DNA of 64,000 nt from Streptomyces spiralis (GTDB taxonomy: Bacteria; Actinomycetota; Actinomycetes; Streptomycetales; Streptomycetaceae). The notes below the pieces were generated by a model that was not told where the DNA came from, did not search any database, and worked only from the letters and a program-made list of their open reading frames with translations. The translations under genes were made by a program, and so were the position numbers. The stretch lies in assembly GCF_014654675.1 (NCBI RefSeq), contig NZ_BNBC01000029.1, positions 54,547 through 118,546 on the forward strand, in the 5' to 3' direction. Shown in pieces: positions 28,434 to 37,101 of the stretch (positions are counted from its first letter, which is position 1; each line of letters starts with the position of its first letter).

Positions 28434-28453
28434 TCAATATTGATTGAATCAAT
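28434..28453. promoter_or_regulatory. Overlapping palindromes between the two citrate-synthase genes
   Basis: A perfect 7-1-7 inverted repeat ATTGATT-G-AATCAAT lies at 28439-28453, and it overlaps a 10-bp palindrome TCAATATTGA at 28434-28443. This is strikingly A/T-rich for the genome and central in the divergent promoter region. It is a strong candidate operator, possibly for the DNA-binding domain fused to the adjacent citrate synthase. Confidence 0.7.
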
Positions 28454-28490
28454 GCTCTACTTGATGGCTGGGCCGGATACGGTGAGCTCC

Positions 28491-29747
28491 ATGCGCGATC
28501 AGGAACCTGCCGTCGGCGCCGCGGAGCGGCGGCTGAGCACCAAGGAGACCGCCGAACTGCTCGGCGTGAAGCCCGAGACCGTGTACGCGTACGTGAGCCG
28601 TGGTCAGCTCAGCAGCCGTCGTGATCCGAGCGGCCGGGGCAGCTCCTTCGACGCCAAGGAGGTCGAGGCGCTCGCCCGCCGCAACCGCCGGGACGGCGGC
28701 AGCGGCGCGGACTTCGGCGGGGAGCTGTCCGTGCGGACCCGCATCACCCTCATCGACACCGACCGCTACTACTTCCGCGGTGTCGACGCGACGGAGCTGG
28801 CCGCCCGGCACACCTACGAGGAGATCGCCGAGTGGCTCTGGACCGGGCGGCTGCGCCCCGGAGTCACCTTCACCGCGCCCGAGGCCTCCGTCGCCGTGGC
28901 CCGCCGGGCCGTGGACGCCCTGCCCGAACACGCGGGGCCCACCGACCGGCTCCGGGTCGCCGCGATCGCCGCCGCCGCCGCGGACCCCCTGCGGTTCGAC
29001 CTCTCGGAGGACGCCGTGCTCGGCACCGCGCGCGTGCTCATCCCGACCCTCGTCGCCGCGCTGCCACCGGTCCGGTCCGCACACCGCGACCAGGGTCCGC
29101 TCGCGCACCGGCTGTGGGGACGGCTGACCGGTCACCCCGCCGACGACGCCTCACTGCGCGTCCTGGACACCGCGCTGGGCCTGCTCGTCGACCACGACCT
29201 GGCCGCCTCGACGCTCGCGGTGCGCGTGGCCGCCTCCGCCCGCGCACACGCCTACGCCGCCGTCTCCGCGGGGCTCGGCGTGCTCGAAGGCCCGCTGCAC
29301 GGCGCGGCCGGCGGACTGGCCCACCGGCTCGTCCTCGAGGTCCTGGACCGGGGCGCCGCGGGGCCCGTCATCGCCGACGAACTGCGCGAGGGCCGCCGCA
29401 TCCCCGGGCTCGGCCACCGCCTCTACCCCGGCGAGGATCCACGCGCGCGTGCCCTCTTCGGCCTCCTGGAGGACATCCCGCGGGCCGCGCCGGCCCTCGC
29501 CGCCGCCCGCGACATCGTCGCCACGACCGCCCGCCACGCCCCGCTGCACGCCAACGTCGACCTGGCCCTCGCCGTGTTCACCGCCTCGTCCGGCATGCCC
29601 TCCAGCGCCAGTGAGACGATCTTCGCCGTGGCCAGGACGGCGGGCTGGATCGCCCACGCTCTGGAGGAGTACGGGGAGCGCCCGCTGCGCATGCGCCCGA
29701 GCGGCCGGTACGTCGGTCCGCGGCCCCCGCGGCCGCTGCCGGAGTAG
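28491..29747 (+). CDS. Citrate synthase-like protein with N-terminal MerR-type helix-turn-helix
   Basis: A 418-residue fusion. Residues about 12-65 form a MerR/excisionase-like helix-turn-helix (STKETAELLGVKPETVYAYV, then a wing and SFDAKEVEAL). Residues about 75-415 are a citrate-synthase domain with LEGPLHGAAGG, GLGHRLYPGEDPR and the catalytic-position Asp in NVDLA (D357). It could be an enzyme that reports on its own substrate by binding DNA, or a regulator that uses the fold as a sensor. The ATG at 28491 is the plausible start, with GGTGAGCTCC before it. It is divergent from the plain homologue. Confidence 0.88.
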   Translation: MRDQEPAVGAAERRLSTKETAELLGVKPETVYAYVSRGQLSSRRDPSGRGSSFDAKEVEALARRNRRDGGSGADFGGELSVRTRITLIDTDRYYFRGVDATELAARHTYEEIAEWLWTGRLRPGVTFTAPEASVAVARRAVDALPEHAGPTDRLRVAAIAAAAADPLRFDLSEDAVLGTARVLIPTLVAALPPVRSAHRDQGPLAHRLWGRLTGHPADDASLRVLDTALGLLVDHDLAASTLAVRVAASARAHAYAAVSAGLGVLEGPLHGAAGGLAHRLVLEVLDRGAAGPVIADELREGRRIPGLGHRLYPGEDPRARALFGLLEDIPRAAPALAAARDIVATTARHAPLHANVDLALAVFTASSGMPSSASETIFAVARTAGWIAHALEEYGERPLRMRPSGRYVGPRPPRPLPE

Positions 29748-29783
29748 ATCATTCCGAGCGCCGGATGCAGCCGGTGCGACAAG

Positions 29784-29802
29784 TCAGGTTAGGCTCGCCT
29801 GT
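29784..29802. promoter_or_regulatory. Iron box (DmdR/IdeR-like operator)
   Basis: TCAGGTTAGGCTCGCCTGT matches 14 of 19 positions of the IdeR/DmdR1 consensus TTAGGTTAGGCTAACCTAA, with the left half almost complete. It ends exactly where the next gene's GTG begins, so binding would block its promoter or leaderless start. Confidence 0.75.
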
Positions 29803-30765
29803 GTGAGTACGTGCGCGACCGTCTCCCGGCAGCTCCACGAGCCGCTGTCCGCCACCGCACCCACGGCGACGACGTGGCTGCTGCTCGAGCAGCCCGGCCC
29901 CTGGGGCCCGAAGGCGCTCACCTCCAGCCATCTCGACCCGGGCCTGGGACGCTTGCTGGAGCGGGCGGCGCAGGGCACCGGCGTCCGCGTCGCGCTGATC
30001 CGCCGCCCCGGGCGGCACGCCGACTGCCGCACGCCGTCCGTGCGGCATGTGTACGCGGCCCACACGGTTCCCGGCAACGTATGGCTGCACAGCGCCACGA
30101 CCGTCGACCCGGAGCGGCTGCTGGATCTCGACTTCGCCGCCCTGGGCAGGGGCGATCACCGCAGCTTCGGCACGGTGCTGGGCGGCAGGCCGCACACGGG
30201 CGATCCGCTCGCCCTCGTCTGCACCAACGGCAGGCGCGACCGGTGCTGCGCCCTGCTCGGCCGGCCGCTGGCGGCCGCGCTCGCCGCCACCGGGGTGCGG
30301 GAGGCCTGGGAGGTCACCCACCTCGGCGGCCACCGCTTCTCCCCGACCCTGCTCGTCCTGCCGTACGGATACGCCTACGGCAGGGCCGAGGCGCACACCG
30401 TCATGGACGCCCTGCACGGCGTGCGTGAGGGCCGGGTGGTCCTGGAGGGCTGCCGGGGCCGTACCGCCTGGGAACGGCCCGGACAGGCGGCGGAGCTGGC
30501 CGTGCGGACGGCGTCCGGAGAGGACCGGGCGGACGTGCTGACCGTCGTGGGCACCGAGAACCTGGACGCCGACGGCGCGGCGCCCCGCTGGGAGGTGACC
30601 GTCGCCCACACCGACGGACGCCGGTGGCACGTGACCGTGGAGCAGGGCGCCGCCGTGCCGCCCCGCCCGGAGAGCTGCGGCGCGGCGGTACTGGGCGCGC
30701 CGGCTCACATGGACGTGACGGCCGTGCGCGAACTGACGGTCGCCCGGTCGGCGCCCGCCCGCTGA
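29803..30765 (+). CDS. Sucrase/ferredoxin-like (thioredoxin-fold [2Fe-2S]) protein
   Basis: A 320-residue protein of the sucrase/ferredoxin-like family (PF06999). The signature CTNGRRDRCC (C140, C148, C149) and the following HLGGHRFSPTLLVLP resemble thioredoxin-like ferredoxins that hold an iron-sulfur cluster. The C-terminal third (about 220-320) is specific to actinomycetes. Despite the name, there is no sucrase motif. The GTG at 29803 directly follows an iron-box sequence, so the gene is probably repressed by iron. This fits a role in iron reduction or siderophore iron release (inference). A GTG two bases earlier is out of frame. Confidence 0.85.
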   Translation: MSTCATVSRQLHEPLSATAPTATTWLLLEQPGPWGPKALTSSHLDPGLGRLLERAAQGTGVRVALIRRPGRHADCRTPSVRHVYAAHTVPGNVWLHSATTVDPERLLDLDFAALGRGDHRSFGTVLGGRPHTGDPLALVCTNGRRDRCCALLGRPLAAALAATGVREAWEVTHLGGHRFSPTLLVLPYGYAYGRAEAHTVMDALHGVREGRVVLEGCRGRTAWERPGQAAELAVRTASGEDRADVLTVVGTENLDADGAAPRWEVTVAHTDGRRWHVTVEQGAAVPPRPESCGAAVLGAPAHMDVTAVRELTVARSAPAR

Positions 30766-30904
30766 GACCGGACCATGTGACCGCGCGGGGTCCCGGTGCA
30801 CGGGGCCGGGCCGTCGTGGTCACCGGCCGCGCCGGGATCGGGAACCGGTCACGAGATCCACGCCACAACCCCCTGGGGCAGCGCCCGCCCGCCGACGTAC
30901 CGTC

Positions 30905-32638
30905 ATGGGCATGAGCCCCACTCCCCCCGCCCGCCGCCTGCGCCTGGGCCTGCCACGACGGGTGTTCTCGCAGGTGCTGGTGATGCAGTTGGCGATCGCC
31001 GCGGGAGTGGCGGTGCTGGCCACCGGGCTGTTCCTCGCGCCGCTCAGCCATCAGCTGGACGACCAGGCGATGCGCCGCGCGCTCGCCATCGCCGAGACCA
31101 CCGCACAGAACCCGCAGATCGCACACGACCTGCGGAACACCCCGCCGACCGTCGAGGGGCCGGTGCAGAGGGAGGCGGAGCGGATCCGGCTGGCCACGAA
31201 CGCCGAGTACATCGTGGTGATGGACAGGCACGGCACGCGCTGGTCCCACACCGATCCGAAGCAGATCGGCAATCATGTCTCGACGGACCCCCAACAGGCG
31301 CTGGCGGGCCACGAGGTCATGCAGATCGACACCGGCACCCTGGGCCGCTCCGCCCGCGGCAAGGTGCCGCTGTACGACGACCACCACCGCATCATCGGGG
31401 CGGTGTCGGTGGGCATCGCCTACGACAGCGTCCGCGCCAGGCTGATCGACGCCATACCGGGGCTGCTCGCGTACGCGGGCGGTGCGCTGGCGGTCGGCGC
31501 GCTGGCCGCCTGGCTGATCTCCCGGAGGGTCCAGCGGCAGACCAGGGACCTGGCCTTCTCGGACATCGCGGCCCTGCTCGCCGAGCGCGAGGCGATGCTG
31601 CACGGCATCCGGGAGGGCGTCGTCGCCCTCGACCGCGACGGCCGTGTCCGGCTGCTCAACGACGAGGCCCGGCGCCTGCTCGGCATCGGTGACGAGGCGG
31701 TCGGCCTGTCACTGGACGAGGCGCTCGGCGAGGGCCGTACGACCGACGTCCTGGCCGGGCGGGTCACGGGCACCGATCTGCTCACCGTGCGCGGGCAGCG
31801 CGTCCTGGTCGCCAACCGCATGCCCACCGACGACGGGGGCGCCGTCGCCACGCTGCGCGACCGCACCGAGCTGGAGCAGCTGGGCCGGGAACTGGACTCC
31901 ACCCGCGGTCTGATCGACGCCCTGCGCGCGCAGGACCACGAGCACGCCAACCGCATGCACACGCTGCTGGGGCTGCTGGAGCTGGAGATGTACGACGACG
32001 CGGTGGAGTTCGTCGGGGAGGTCGTCGGCGACCACCGGGCCACGGCGGAACAGGTCACCGAGAAGATCCAGGACCCGCTGATCGCCGCCCTCCTGGTCGG
32101 CAAGGCGACCGTCGCGGCCGAGCGCGGAGTCGCCCTGTGGGTCTCGGACCGGACCCGGCTGCCGGACCGGCTGGTCGATCCCCGGGGCCTGGTGACGGTC
32201 GTCGGCAACCTGGTCGACAACGCGCTCGACGCCGTCGCGGCGACCCCGCACGCGCGCGTGGAGGTCGAACTGCGCGCCGAGGGACGTACCGCTGTGCTCA
32301 GGGTGCGCGACACCGGGCCGGGGATCCCGGCGGACCAGCGGGACCTGATCTTCACGGAAGGGTGGTCCACCAAGCAGCCGCCGGCGCACGGCAAGCGCGG
32401 CATAGGGCTCTCCCTGGTGCGCCGGCTCGCCGAGCGGCAGGGAGGGCGTGCGGCGGTGGGCGAGGCGCCCGGCGGCGGCGCGGAGTTCACGGTCGTGCTC
32501 CCGGAAGCGCTCGCGGAGCCGGACCTGGCGCCAGTGAACCAGCCGTCCATGGATCCGTCGACCACGGACGCCGCGCCCGCGGGCCCGGAACCCTCCCTGG
32601 CCGCCGCCGTCGAGACCGCCGGGGAGGAGTCGCGATGA
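30905..32638 (+). CDS. CitA/DcuS-type sensor histidine kinase
   Basis: A membrane sensor kinase of 577 residues. Transmembrane segment 1 is at about 23-46, an extracytoplasmic PDC/Cache domain spans about 50-180, and transmembrane segment 2 is at about 186-204. A cytosolic PAS domain covers about 228-325. The phosphorylated His is in the family motif DHEHANRMH (344-352, probably H347), followed by a HATPase with NLVDNALDAV and DTGPGIP. Such sensors bind C4-dicarboxylates or citrate outside the cell. The start at 30905 lacks a good ribosome site, and ATG 30911 is an alternative. It overlaps its response regulator by ATGA. Confidence 0.92.
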   Translation: MGMSPTPPARRLRLGLPRRVFSQVLVMQLAIAAGVAVLATGLFLAPLSHQLDDQAMRRALAIAETTAQNPQIAHDLRNTPPTVEGPVQREAERIRLATNAEYIVVMDRHGTRWSHTDPKQIGNHVSTDPQQALAGHEVMQIDTGTLGRSARGKVPLYDDHHRIIGAVSVGIAYDSVRARLIDAIPGLLAYAGGALAVGALAAWLISRRVQRQTRDLAFSDIAALLAEREAMLHGIREGVVALDRDGRVRLLNDEARRLLGIGDEAVGLSLDEALGEGRTTDVLAGRVTGTDLLTVRGQRVLVANRMPTDDGGAVATLRDRTELEQLGRELDSTRGLIDALRAQDHEHANRMHTLLGLLELEMYDDAVEFVGEVVGDHRATAEQVTEKIQDPLIAALLVGKATVAAERGVALWVSDRTRLPDRLVDPRGLVTVVGNLVDNALDAVAATPHARVEVELRAEGRTAVLRVRDTGPGIPADQRDLIFTEGWSTKQPPAHGKRGIGLSLVRRLAERQGGRAAVGEAPGGGAEFTVVLPEALAEPDLAPVNQPSMDPSTTDAAPAGPEPSLAAAVETAGEESR

Positions 32639-33315
32639 TCGAGGTGCTGGTCGTGGACGACGACGCCCGGGTGGCGCGGGTCAACGCGGCCTACGTCGAG
32701 AAGGTGCCCGGCTTCCACGTCGCGGGGGAGGCGCACAGCGCGGCCGAGGCGCTGCGTCTGCTGGAGACGCTGCCGCGAATGGACCTGGTCCTCATGGACC
32801 ACTACCTGCCCGATGAGACGGGTCTGGCGGTCGTGCGGGAGATGCGCCGCCGCGGGCACCAGACCGACGTGATCATGGTGACGGCGGCCCGGGACGTGGC
32901 GACCGTCCAGGCCGCGATGCGGCACGGGGCGCTGCAGTACCTGGTCAAGCCGTTCGCCTTCGCGGGCCTGCGGGCCAAGCTCGAGGCGTACGCGCGGCTG
33001 CGCCGCACGCTGGACGGCGGCGGCGAGGCGGAACAGGCCGAGGTGGACCGGATCTTCGGGGCGCTGTCCGCCCCCGCCGATCCGGGGCTGCCCAAGGGGC
33101 ACTCCCCCACCACCGCCGCACTCGTCCGCCAGTCGCTGATGGCGGCCGAGGGCCCCTTGTCGGCCCAGGAGATCGCCGACCGGACCGGGGTGAGCCGGCA
33201 GACCGCCCAGCGCTATCTGAAGCTCCTGGAGCGCACGGGACGGGCCAGGCTGACCCTGAAGTACGGCGACGCGGGCCGCCCGGAACACCGTTACGTGTGG
33301 GCGACCCGCGTCTGA
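32635..33315 (+). CDS. CitB/DcuR-type response regulator
   Basis: A 226-residue response regulator. The receiver domain (1-120) has D8-D10 as the acidic pocket, phosphoacceptor D55 in LMDHYLP, and the lysine in LVKPF. The C-terminal HTH (about 165-215, core IADRTGVSRQTAQRYLK) is of the CitB family. The ATG at 32635 overlaps the kinase stop (ATGA) and follows GGGGAGGAG. It is the partner of the kinase upstream. A hairpin lies between it and the convergent ABC operon. Likely targets are nearby transport or citrate-synthase genes (inference). Confidence 0.92.
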   Translation: MIEVLVVDDDARVARVNAAYVEKVPGFHVAGEAHSAAEALRLLETLPRMDLVLMDHYLPDETGLAVVREMRRRGHQTDVIMVTAARDVATVQAAMRHGALQYLVKPFAFAGLRAKLEAYARLRRTLDGGGEAEQAEVDRIFGALSAPADPGLPKGHSPTTAALVRQSLMAAEGPLSAQEIADRTGVSRQTAQRYLKLLERTGRARLTLKYGDAGRPEHRYVWATRV

Positions 33316-33352
33316 GGACAGGGCTCGTGGGGCGGGGGAAGAGCCCGTGTCC
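33316..33352. terminator. Imperfect hairpin between convergent genes
   Basis: GGACAGGGCTC at 33316-33326 pairs with GAGCCCGTGTCC at 33341-33352 with one bulge. It lies directly after the response-regulator stop, between it and the ABC substrate-binding gene. Confidence 0.55.
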
Positions 33353-33369
33353 CCCTGTGCATACGGATG

Positions 33370-34425
33370 TCAGCCGGTGGCCTTCTCGACGAACTCGGTG
33401 GTGAATGTCTTGCTCAGGTCCACCTTGGCGTTCTTGATGTTGGGGTTGAACGCCTTGAGGACCTTCTCGACGGTCTCCGGGCCGTTCGCCGGCATGACGC
33501 CGTCCTTGGTGAACATCGGCAGGGTGCTCTTGATCGCCTCGGCGTACAGCGTCTTGTTGCCCTGGGAGTAGTCGGCGGGCATCTTGGCGGCGATCTCGGA
33601 GGCGCTGTGGGTGGACATCCACTTGAGCGTCTTGACGAACGCATTGACCAGCTTCTGGACGGTCTCCTTGTGACCGTTGACCCAGTCGGTCTGCATGTAC
33701 AGGCTTGACGACGGGTACGGGCCACCGAGCGCCGCCTGCGAACCCTCCGGGGTCCGCATGTCCAGGAGGACCTTGCCCGCCTTCTTGTCCAGGATCGTGG
33801 CGACGGTCGGGTCGGTCGTCATACCGGCGTCGATCGAGCCCTTCTGGAGGGCGGAGATGAAGGTCGGTCCGGCCCCGACGGCGACCGGTGAGAACTCGTT
33901 GACGTTCACGCCGTTCTTGACCGCGAGGTACTTCGTGAGGAAGTCGGTCGAGGAGCCGAGGCCGGTGACGCCGAGCTTCTTGCCCTTGAAGTCCTTCGGT
34001 GAACCGATCTTGCCGGCCGCCTTGCTGGAGACGACCTCCACCTCACCGGGGGCGTGCGAGAACTGGACCACGGACTCGACGCTCTTGCCCTTGACCTGCA
34101 GGTCGAGGGTGTGGTCGTAGAAGCCGACGGCGCCCTGCACCTGGCCGGAGACGAGCGCGGTCTCGGCCTGGACACCGGCGGGCTCGCTCAGCAGCTCGAC
34201 ATTGAGGCCCTCGGCGGAGAAGTAGCCGAGGCGCTGGGTGAGCATCGCGGGCATGTAGATGACCTTGTCCAGGCCACCGACCATGATCTTGACGTGCTCG
34301 CCCTTGCCGTCGCCGCCGCCGCTGTCGGCGGTCGAACTGGCCGCGTCGTTGGCGCAGGCGGTGAGGGAGGAGAGGGCGAGCAGGCCGGCGGCGGCCGAAG
34401 CGGCGAATCTGGCGGACTTGCGCAT
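33370..34425 (-). CDS. ABC transporter substrate-binding lipoprotein (NMT1/SsuA-like)
   Basis: A 351-residue secreted lipoprotein that captures a substrate for an importer. The signal sequence ends in a lipobox LTAC with C24, so it is anchored outside the membrane. The mature part matches the NMT1/THI5-like fold used for sulfonates, nitrate, taurine, thiamine precursors and similar ligands. The substrate is not readable. The ATG at 34425 follows AGGACGTG. It is the last gene of a three-gene importer operon (ATPase, permease, binding protein) and ends against the CitB regulator. Confidence 0.9.
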   Translation of the reverse strand: MRKSARFAASAAAGLLALSSLTACANDAASSTADSGGGDGKGEHVKIMVGGLDKVIYMPAMLTQRLGYFSAEGLNVELLSEPAGVQAETALVSGQVQGAVGFYDHTLDLQVKGKSVESVVQFSHAPGEVEVVSSKAAGKIGSPKDFKGKKLGVTGLGSSTDFLTKYLAVKNGVNVNEFSPVAVGAGPTFISALQKGSIDAGMTTDPTVATILDKKAGKVLLDMRTPEGSQAALGGPYPSSSLYMQTDWVNGHKETVQKLVNAFVKTLKWMSTHSASEIAAKMPADYSQGNKTLYAEAIKSTLPMFTKDGVMPANGPETVEKVLKAFNPNIKNAKVDLSKTFTTEFVEKATG

Positions 34426-34516
34426 GGCGGTTTCACGTCCTTGTGAGAGGGCGGTGCGGGAGAAAAAACTTCGAAAGACGGACTTCGAGGGGCGGTGGTC
34501 GCGGCGGCGGCCGGGG

Positions 34517-35380
34517 TCAGTGCCCGGAGTCCGAGGGCTTCCAGCGGAAGATGCGCCGCTCGGCGAAGGTGAGCAGGCCCTCGGCGACGAGCGCGACCGC
34601 GGCGAGGATGACCATCGCGGCGTACACACCGGCGGCGTTGAACGTGCCCTGGGACTGCGCGACGAGCAGGCCGATGCCCCGGGTGGCGCCGATGTACTCG
34701 CCGACGATGGCGCCGATGAGGGCGAAGCCGAAGCTGACATGGAGGCTGGTGAAGATCCACGAGGTCGCGGACGGAATGACCACCTGGAAGGTCACCCTGC
34801 GGTCGCTCGCGCCCAGGATCCGGGCGTTGGCCACCAGGTTGCGGTCGACCTCACGAGCGCCCTGGAAGGCGTTGAAGAACACCGGGAAGAAGACGAGGAC
34901 CACCGCGGAGGCGACCTTGGAGGCCGGTCCGAGCCCGAACCAGATCACGAAGATCGGGGCGAGGACGATCCTCGGTATGGAGTTGAGCACCTTGATGTAG
35001 GGGCCGAGCACATCGGCGAGGAACCTGATGCGTCCGAGCGCGATACCGAGGACCACACCCGCCACGACACCGAACACCCAGCCGAGCAGTGCCTCGTAGA
35101 GCGTGTACCAGATCTGCTCGCCGAGCGATCCGAGCGCCGTGCCGTGCGTGACCCACGTCCAGATCTGGTCCCAGATCTGCGAGGGCATCGAGAAGTTGAA
35201 CGGATCGATGACCTTCGCGCGGGAGAGCACCTCCCACAGGCCGAGCACGGCCACCAGCAGCAGCACGCGCGCGGAGGCGATGACGGCCTTGCGCCTGCGG
35301 GCTGCCCGGGCCCGGGAGTGCGCCCGGTCGGGGGTCTTCGCCGTGTCGGCGACCGGTGTACTGAGGACCTCAGGCGACAT
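34517..35380 (-). CDS. ABC transporter permease (SsuC/TauC type)
   Basis: A 287-residue inner membrane permease with six predicted helices. It carries the binding-protein-dependent transport motif (EAA loop), here in the ANARILGASDRRVTFQVVIP region (near residue 188). It forms the channel of the importer. I chose the ATG at 35380 (MSPEV) because AGAGGT sits 7 bases before it; a GTG at 35389 overlaps the ribosome site. Its start lies inside the end of the ATPase gene (11-base overlap), which indicates coupling. The substrate-binding gene follows after 91 bases. Confidence 0.92.
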   Translation of the reverse strand: MSPEVLSTPVADTAKTPDRAHSRARAARRRKAVIASARVLLLVAVLGLWEVLSRAKVIDPFNFSMPSQIWDQIWTWVTHGTALGSLGEQIWYTLYEALLGWVFGVVAGVVLGIALGRIRFLADVLGPYIKVLNSIPRIVLAPIFVIWFGLGPASKVASAVVLVFFPVFFNAFQGAREVDRNLVANARILGASDRRVTFQVVIPSATSWIFTSLHVSFGFALIGAIVGEYIGATRGIGLLVAQSQGTFNAAGVYAAMVILAAVALVAEGLLTFAERRIFRWKPSDSGH

Positions 35381-36185
35381 GGGCGGCACCTCTTTCGCGG
35401 GTGATCCGGACCTCTTCGCCGAGGGACTCCCAGATCTCGCGGTAGATCTCGATGAACTGCGTCTGCAGGCGCACCTGCTCGACCTTGCGCGGGCGGGGCA
35501 GGTCGATGTCGAAGATCTGCTTGACGGTCGCGGGACCGGCCGTCATCACGACGACCTTGTCGGCCAGCGCGATGGCCTCCTCCAGGTCGTGGGTGACGAA
35601 GACGACCGAGGCGCCCGTGCCCTCCCACAGCTCCAGGAGCTCGTCCGACATCAGCGCCCGGGTCTGCACGTCGAGCGCGGAGAACGGCTCGTCCATCAGC
35701 AGGATCTCGGGGTCGTTGACGAAGGTGGCGGCGAGGGCGACGCGCTTGCGCTGACCGCCGGAGAGCTGGTGCGGGTAGCGGTCCTCGAAGGCGGCGAGCC
35801 CGACCCGCGCCAGCCATGCGCGCGCCTTCTCCTTCGCCTCCGCTTTGGGTACGCCGCGGAAGCGCGGTCCGGACATCACGTTGGACAGCACCGTGCGCCA
35901 GGGGAACGTGGCGTCCTGCTGGAAGACGAAGCCGACCTTGCCGCCGACGCCGTGCACCGGTTCGCCGGCCACCAGCACATCGCCCTGAGTGGGCTCCTCG
36001 AGGCCACTGACCAGGGTCAGCGTGGTGGACTTGCCGCAGCCGGTGGGGCCGACCACCGCCACGAACTCACCCCGCCGAACGGTGAGGTCGAGGTCTCTGA
36101 CTGCGGTGTGCAGGCCCCCGGACGGGGTCCTGAAGGTTTTGCTCGCGCCCCGTAGCTCGATGGCGGGGCTGGTGTCTGTGCTCAT
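35370..36185 (-). CDS. ABC transporter ATP-binding protein (SsuB/TauB type)
   Basis: A 271-residue ATPase that drives the importer. Walker A is GPTGCGKST (46-54), the signature LSGGQ is at 141-145, Walker B is LLMDEP (162-167), and the switch His follows in VTHDLEEA. The sequence fits the nitrate/sulfonate/taurine subgroup. The ATG at 36185 is the first gene start of the operon. Upstream, 161 bases separate it from a divergent CitB-type regulator, with several inverted and direct repeats between them. Confidence 0.95.
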   Translation of the reverse strand: MSTDTSPAIELRGASKTFRTPSGGLHTAVRDLDLTVRRGEFVAVVGPTGCGKSTTLTLVSGLEEPTQGDVLVAGEPVHGVGGKVGFVFQQDATFPWRTVLSNVMSGPRFRGVPKAEAKEKARAWLARVGLAAFEDRYPHQLSGGQRKRVALAATFVNDPEILLMDEPFSALDVQTRALMSDELLELWEGTGASVVFVTHDLEEAIALADKVVVMTAGPATVKQIFDIDLPRPRKVEQVRLQTQFIEIYREIWESLGEEVRITRERGAAHVA

Positions 36186-36202
36186 GGCCCGGGACGGTAG
36201 GT

Positions 36203-36283
36203 GTGGCCCCGGCCACAGCAGCAGTCTTGTGGGCACAAGCCGTTCTTTTGCTCGCAAGCATCTGTTGTGCTCGTTTTGCTCGC
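36203..36283. promoter_or_regulatory. Divergent promoter region with operator-like repeats
   Basis: Three ordered elements lie between the ABC operon and the second CitB-type regulator: GTGGCC-CC-GGCCAC (36203-36216), CTTGTG-GG-CACAAG (36226-36239), and a direct repeat TTTTGCTCGC (36246-36255 and 36274-36283) with a 28-base period. CitB-family regulators often bind A/T-rich direct repeats, so these are candidate sites for the adjacent regulator. Confidence 0.6.
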
Positions 36284-36346
36284 GTTACAACAACGGAGCC
36301 GAAACACGGGCTTAACGCTCGCCTGGCCTTGGGAGAAAGAGGCCCG

Positions 36347-37039
36347 ATGATTGACGTCCTGGTGGTCGACGACGACTTCCGTGTCGCCGAGATCAACGCC
36401 AAGTACGTGGGAAAGGTTCCCGGCTTCCGGGTGACCGCCCGCGCGCACAGTGCCGCCCAGGCACTGACCTGCGTGCAACGCGGCGGCATCGACCTGGTCC
36501 TGCTCGACCACTACCTGCCCGACCGGACGGGCCTCGAGCTCGTCCACCGCATGCGGGAACAGGGACTGGGCACCGACGTCATCATGATCACGGCGGCCGG
36601 TGACGTGGCGACCGTGCAGCAGGCGATGCGCCTGGGCGCGCTGCACTACCTGGTCAAGCCCTTCACGTTCGCGGCGCTGCGCACCCGCCTGGAGTCCTAC
36701 GCCGCGCTGCGCCGCACCGTCGACCGTGTCGGCGGGCGGGGGGTCGCCGGGCAGGAGCAGGTGGACCGGATCTTCGGTGCGCTGCGCACCACACCCGCGC
36801 CCTCCTCCCCCGGGCTGCCCAGCGGCCACTCGGAGCCGACGACGGACCTCATCTGCGGTGTCCTGCACGGCGCCGACGAGCCGCTGTCGGCGCACGAGGT
36901 GGCCGCCCGCACCGGCCTGAGCCGTTCCACCGCCCAGCGCTACCTCCGCCACCTGGAACAGGCCGGCCGTCTGCGCCTGTCCCTGAGGTACGGCGACACC
37001 GGACGCCCGGAGCACCGTTACGCATGGGTGGCACCGTAG
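36347..37039 (+). CDS. Second CitB/DcuR-type response regulator (no adjacent kinase)
   Basis: A 230-residue regulator closely related to the one at 32635. It has phosphoacceptor D55 in LLDHYLP, the receiver lysine in LVKPF, and a CitB-type HTH (VAARTGLSRSTAQRYLR). No kinase gene is next to it. It might be phosphorylated by the CitA-type kinase 4 kb away, by a distant kinase, or not at all. Its divergent position beside the ABC importer suggests it controls that operon. The ATG at 36347 follows GGGAGAAAGAGG. The two regulators probably arose by duplication around the importer. Confidence 0.92.
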   Translation: MIDVLVVDDDFRVAEINAKYVGKVPGFRVTARAHSAAQALTCVQRGGIDLVLLDHYLPDRTGLELVHRMREQGLGTDVIMITAAGDVATVQQAMRLGALHYLVKPFTFAALRTRLESYAALRRTVDRVGGRGVAGQEQVDRIFGALRTTPAPSSPGLPSGHSEPTTDLICGVLHGADEPLSAHEVAARTGLSRSTAQRYLRHLEQAGRLRLSLRYGDTGRPEHRYAWVAP

Positions 37040-37101
37040 GGCGGGTCGTGTGGTCCGGGATGCCACGACGGCTGCGGGCCGGCCGTTTCCGGTGCCGGTC
37101 G

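Noticed and set aside
29803..30765. Annotation of this protein as a sucrase
   Set aside because: It has no glycoside hydrolase motif; the family name is historical and the Cys pattern is thioredoxin/ferredoxin-like.
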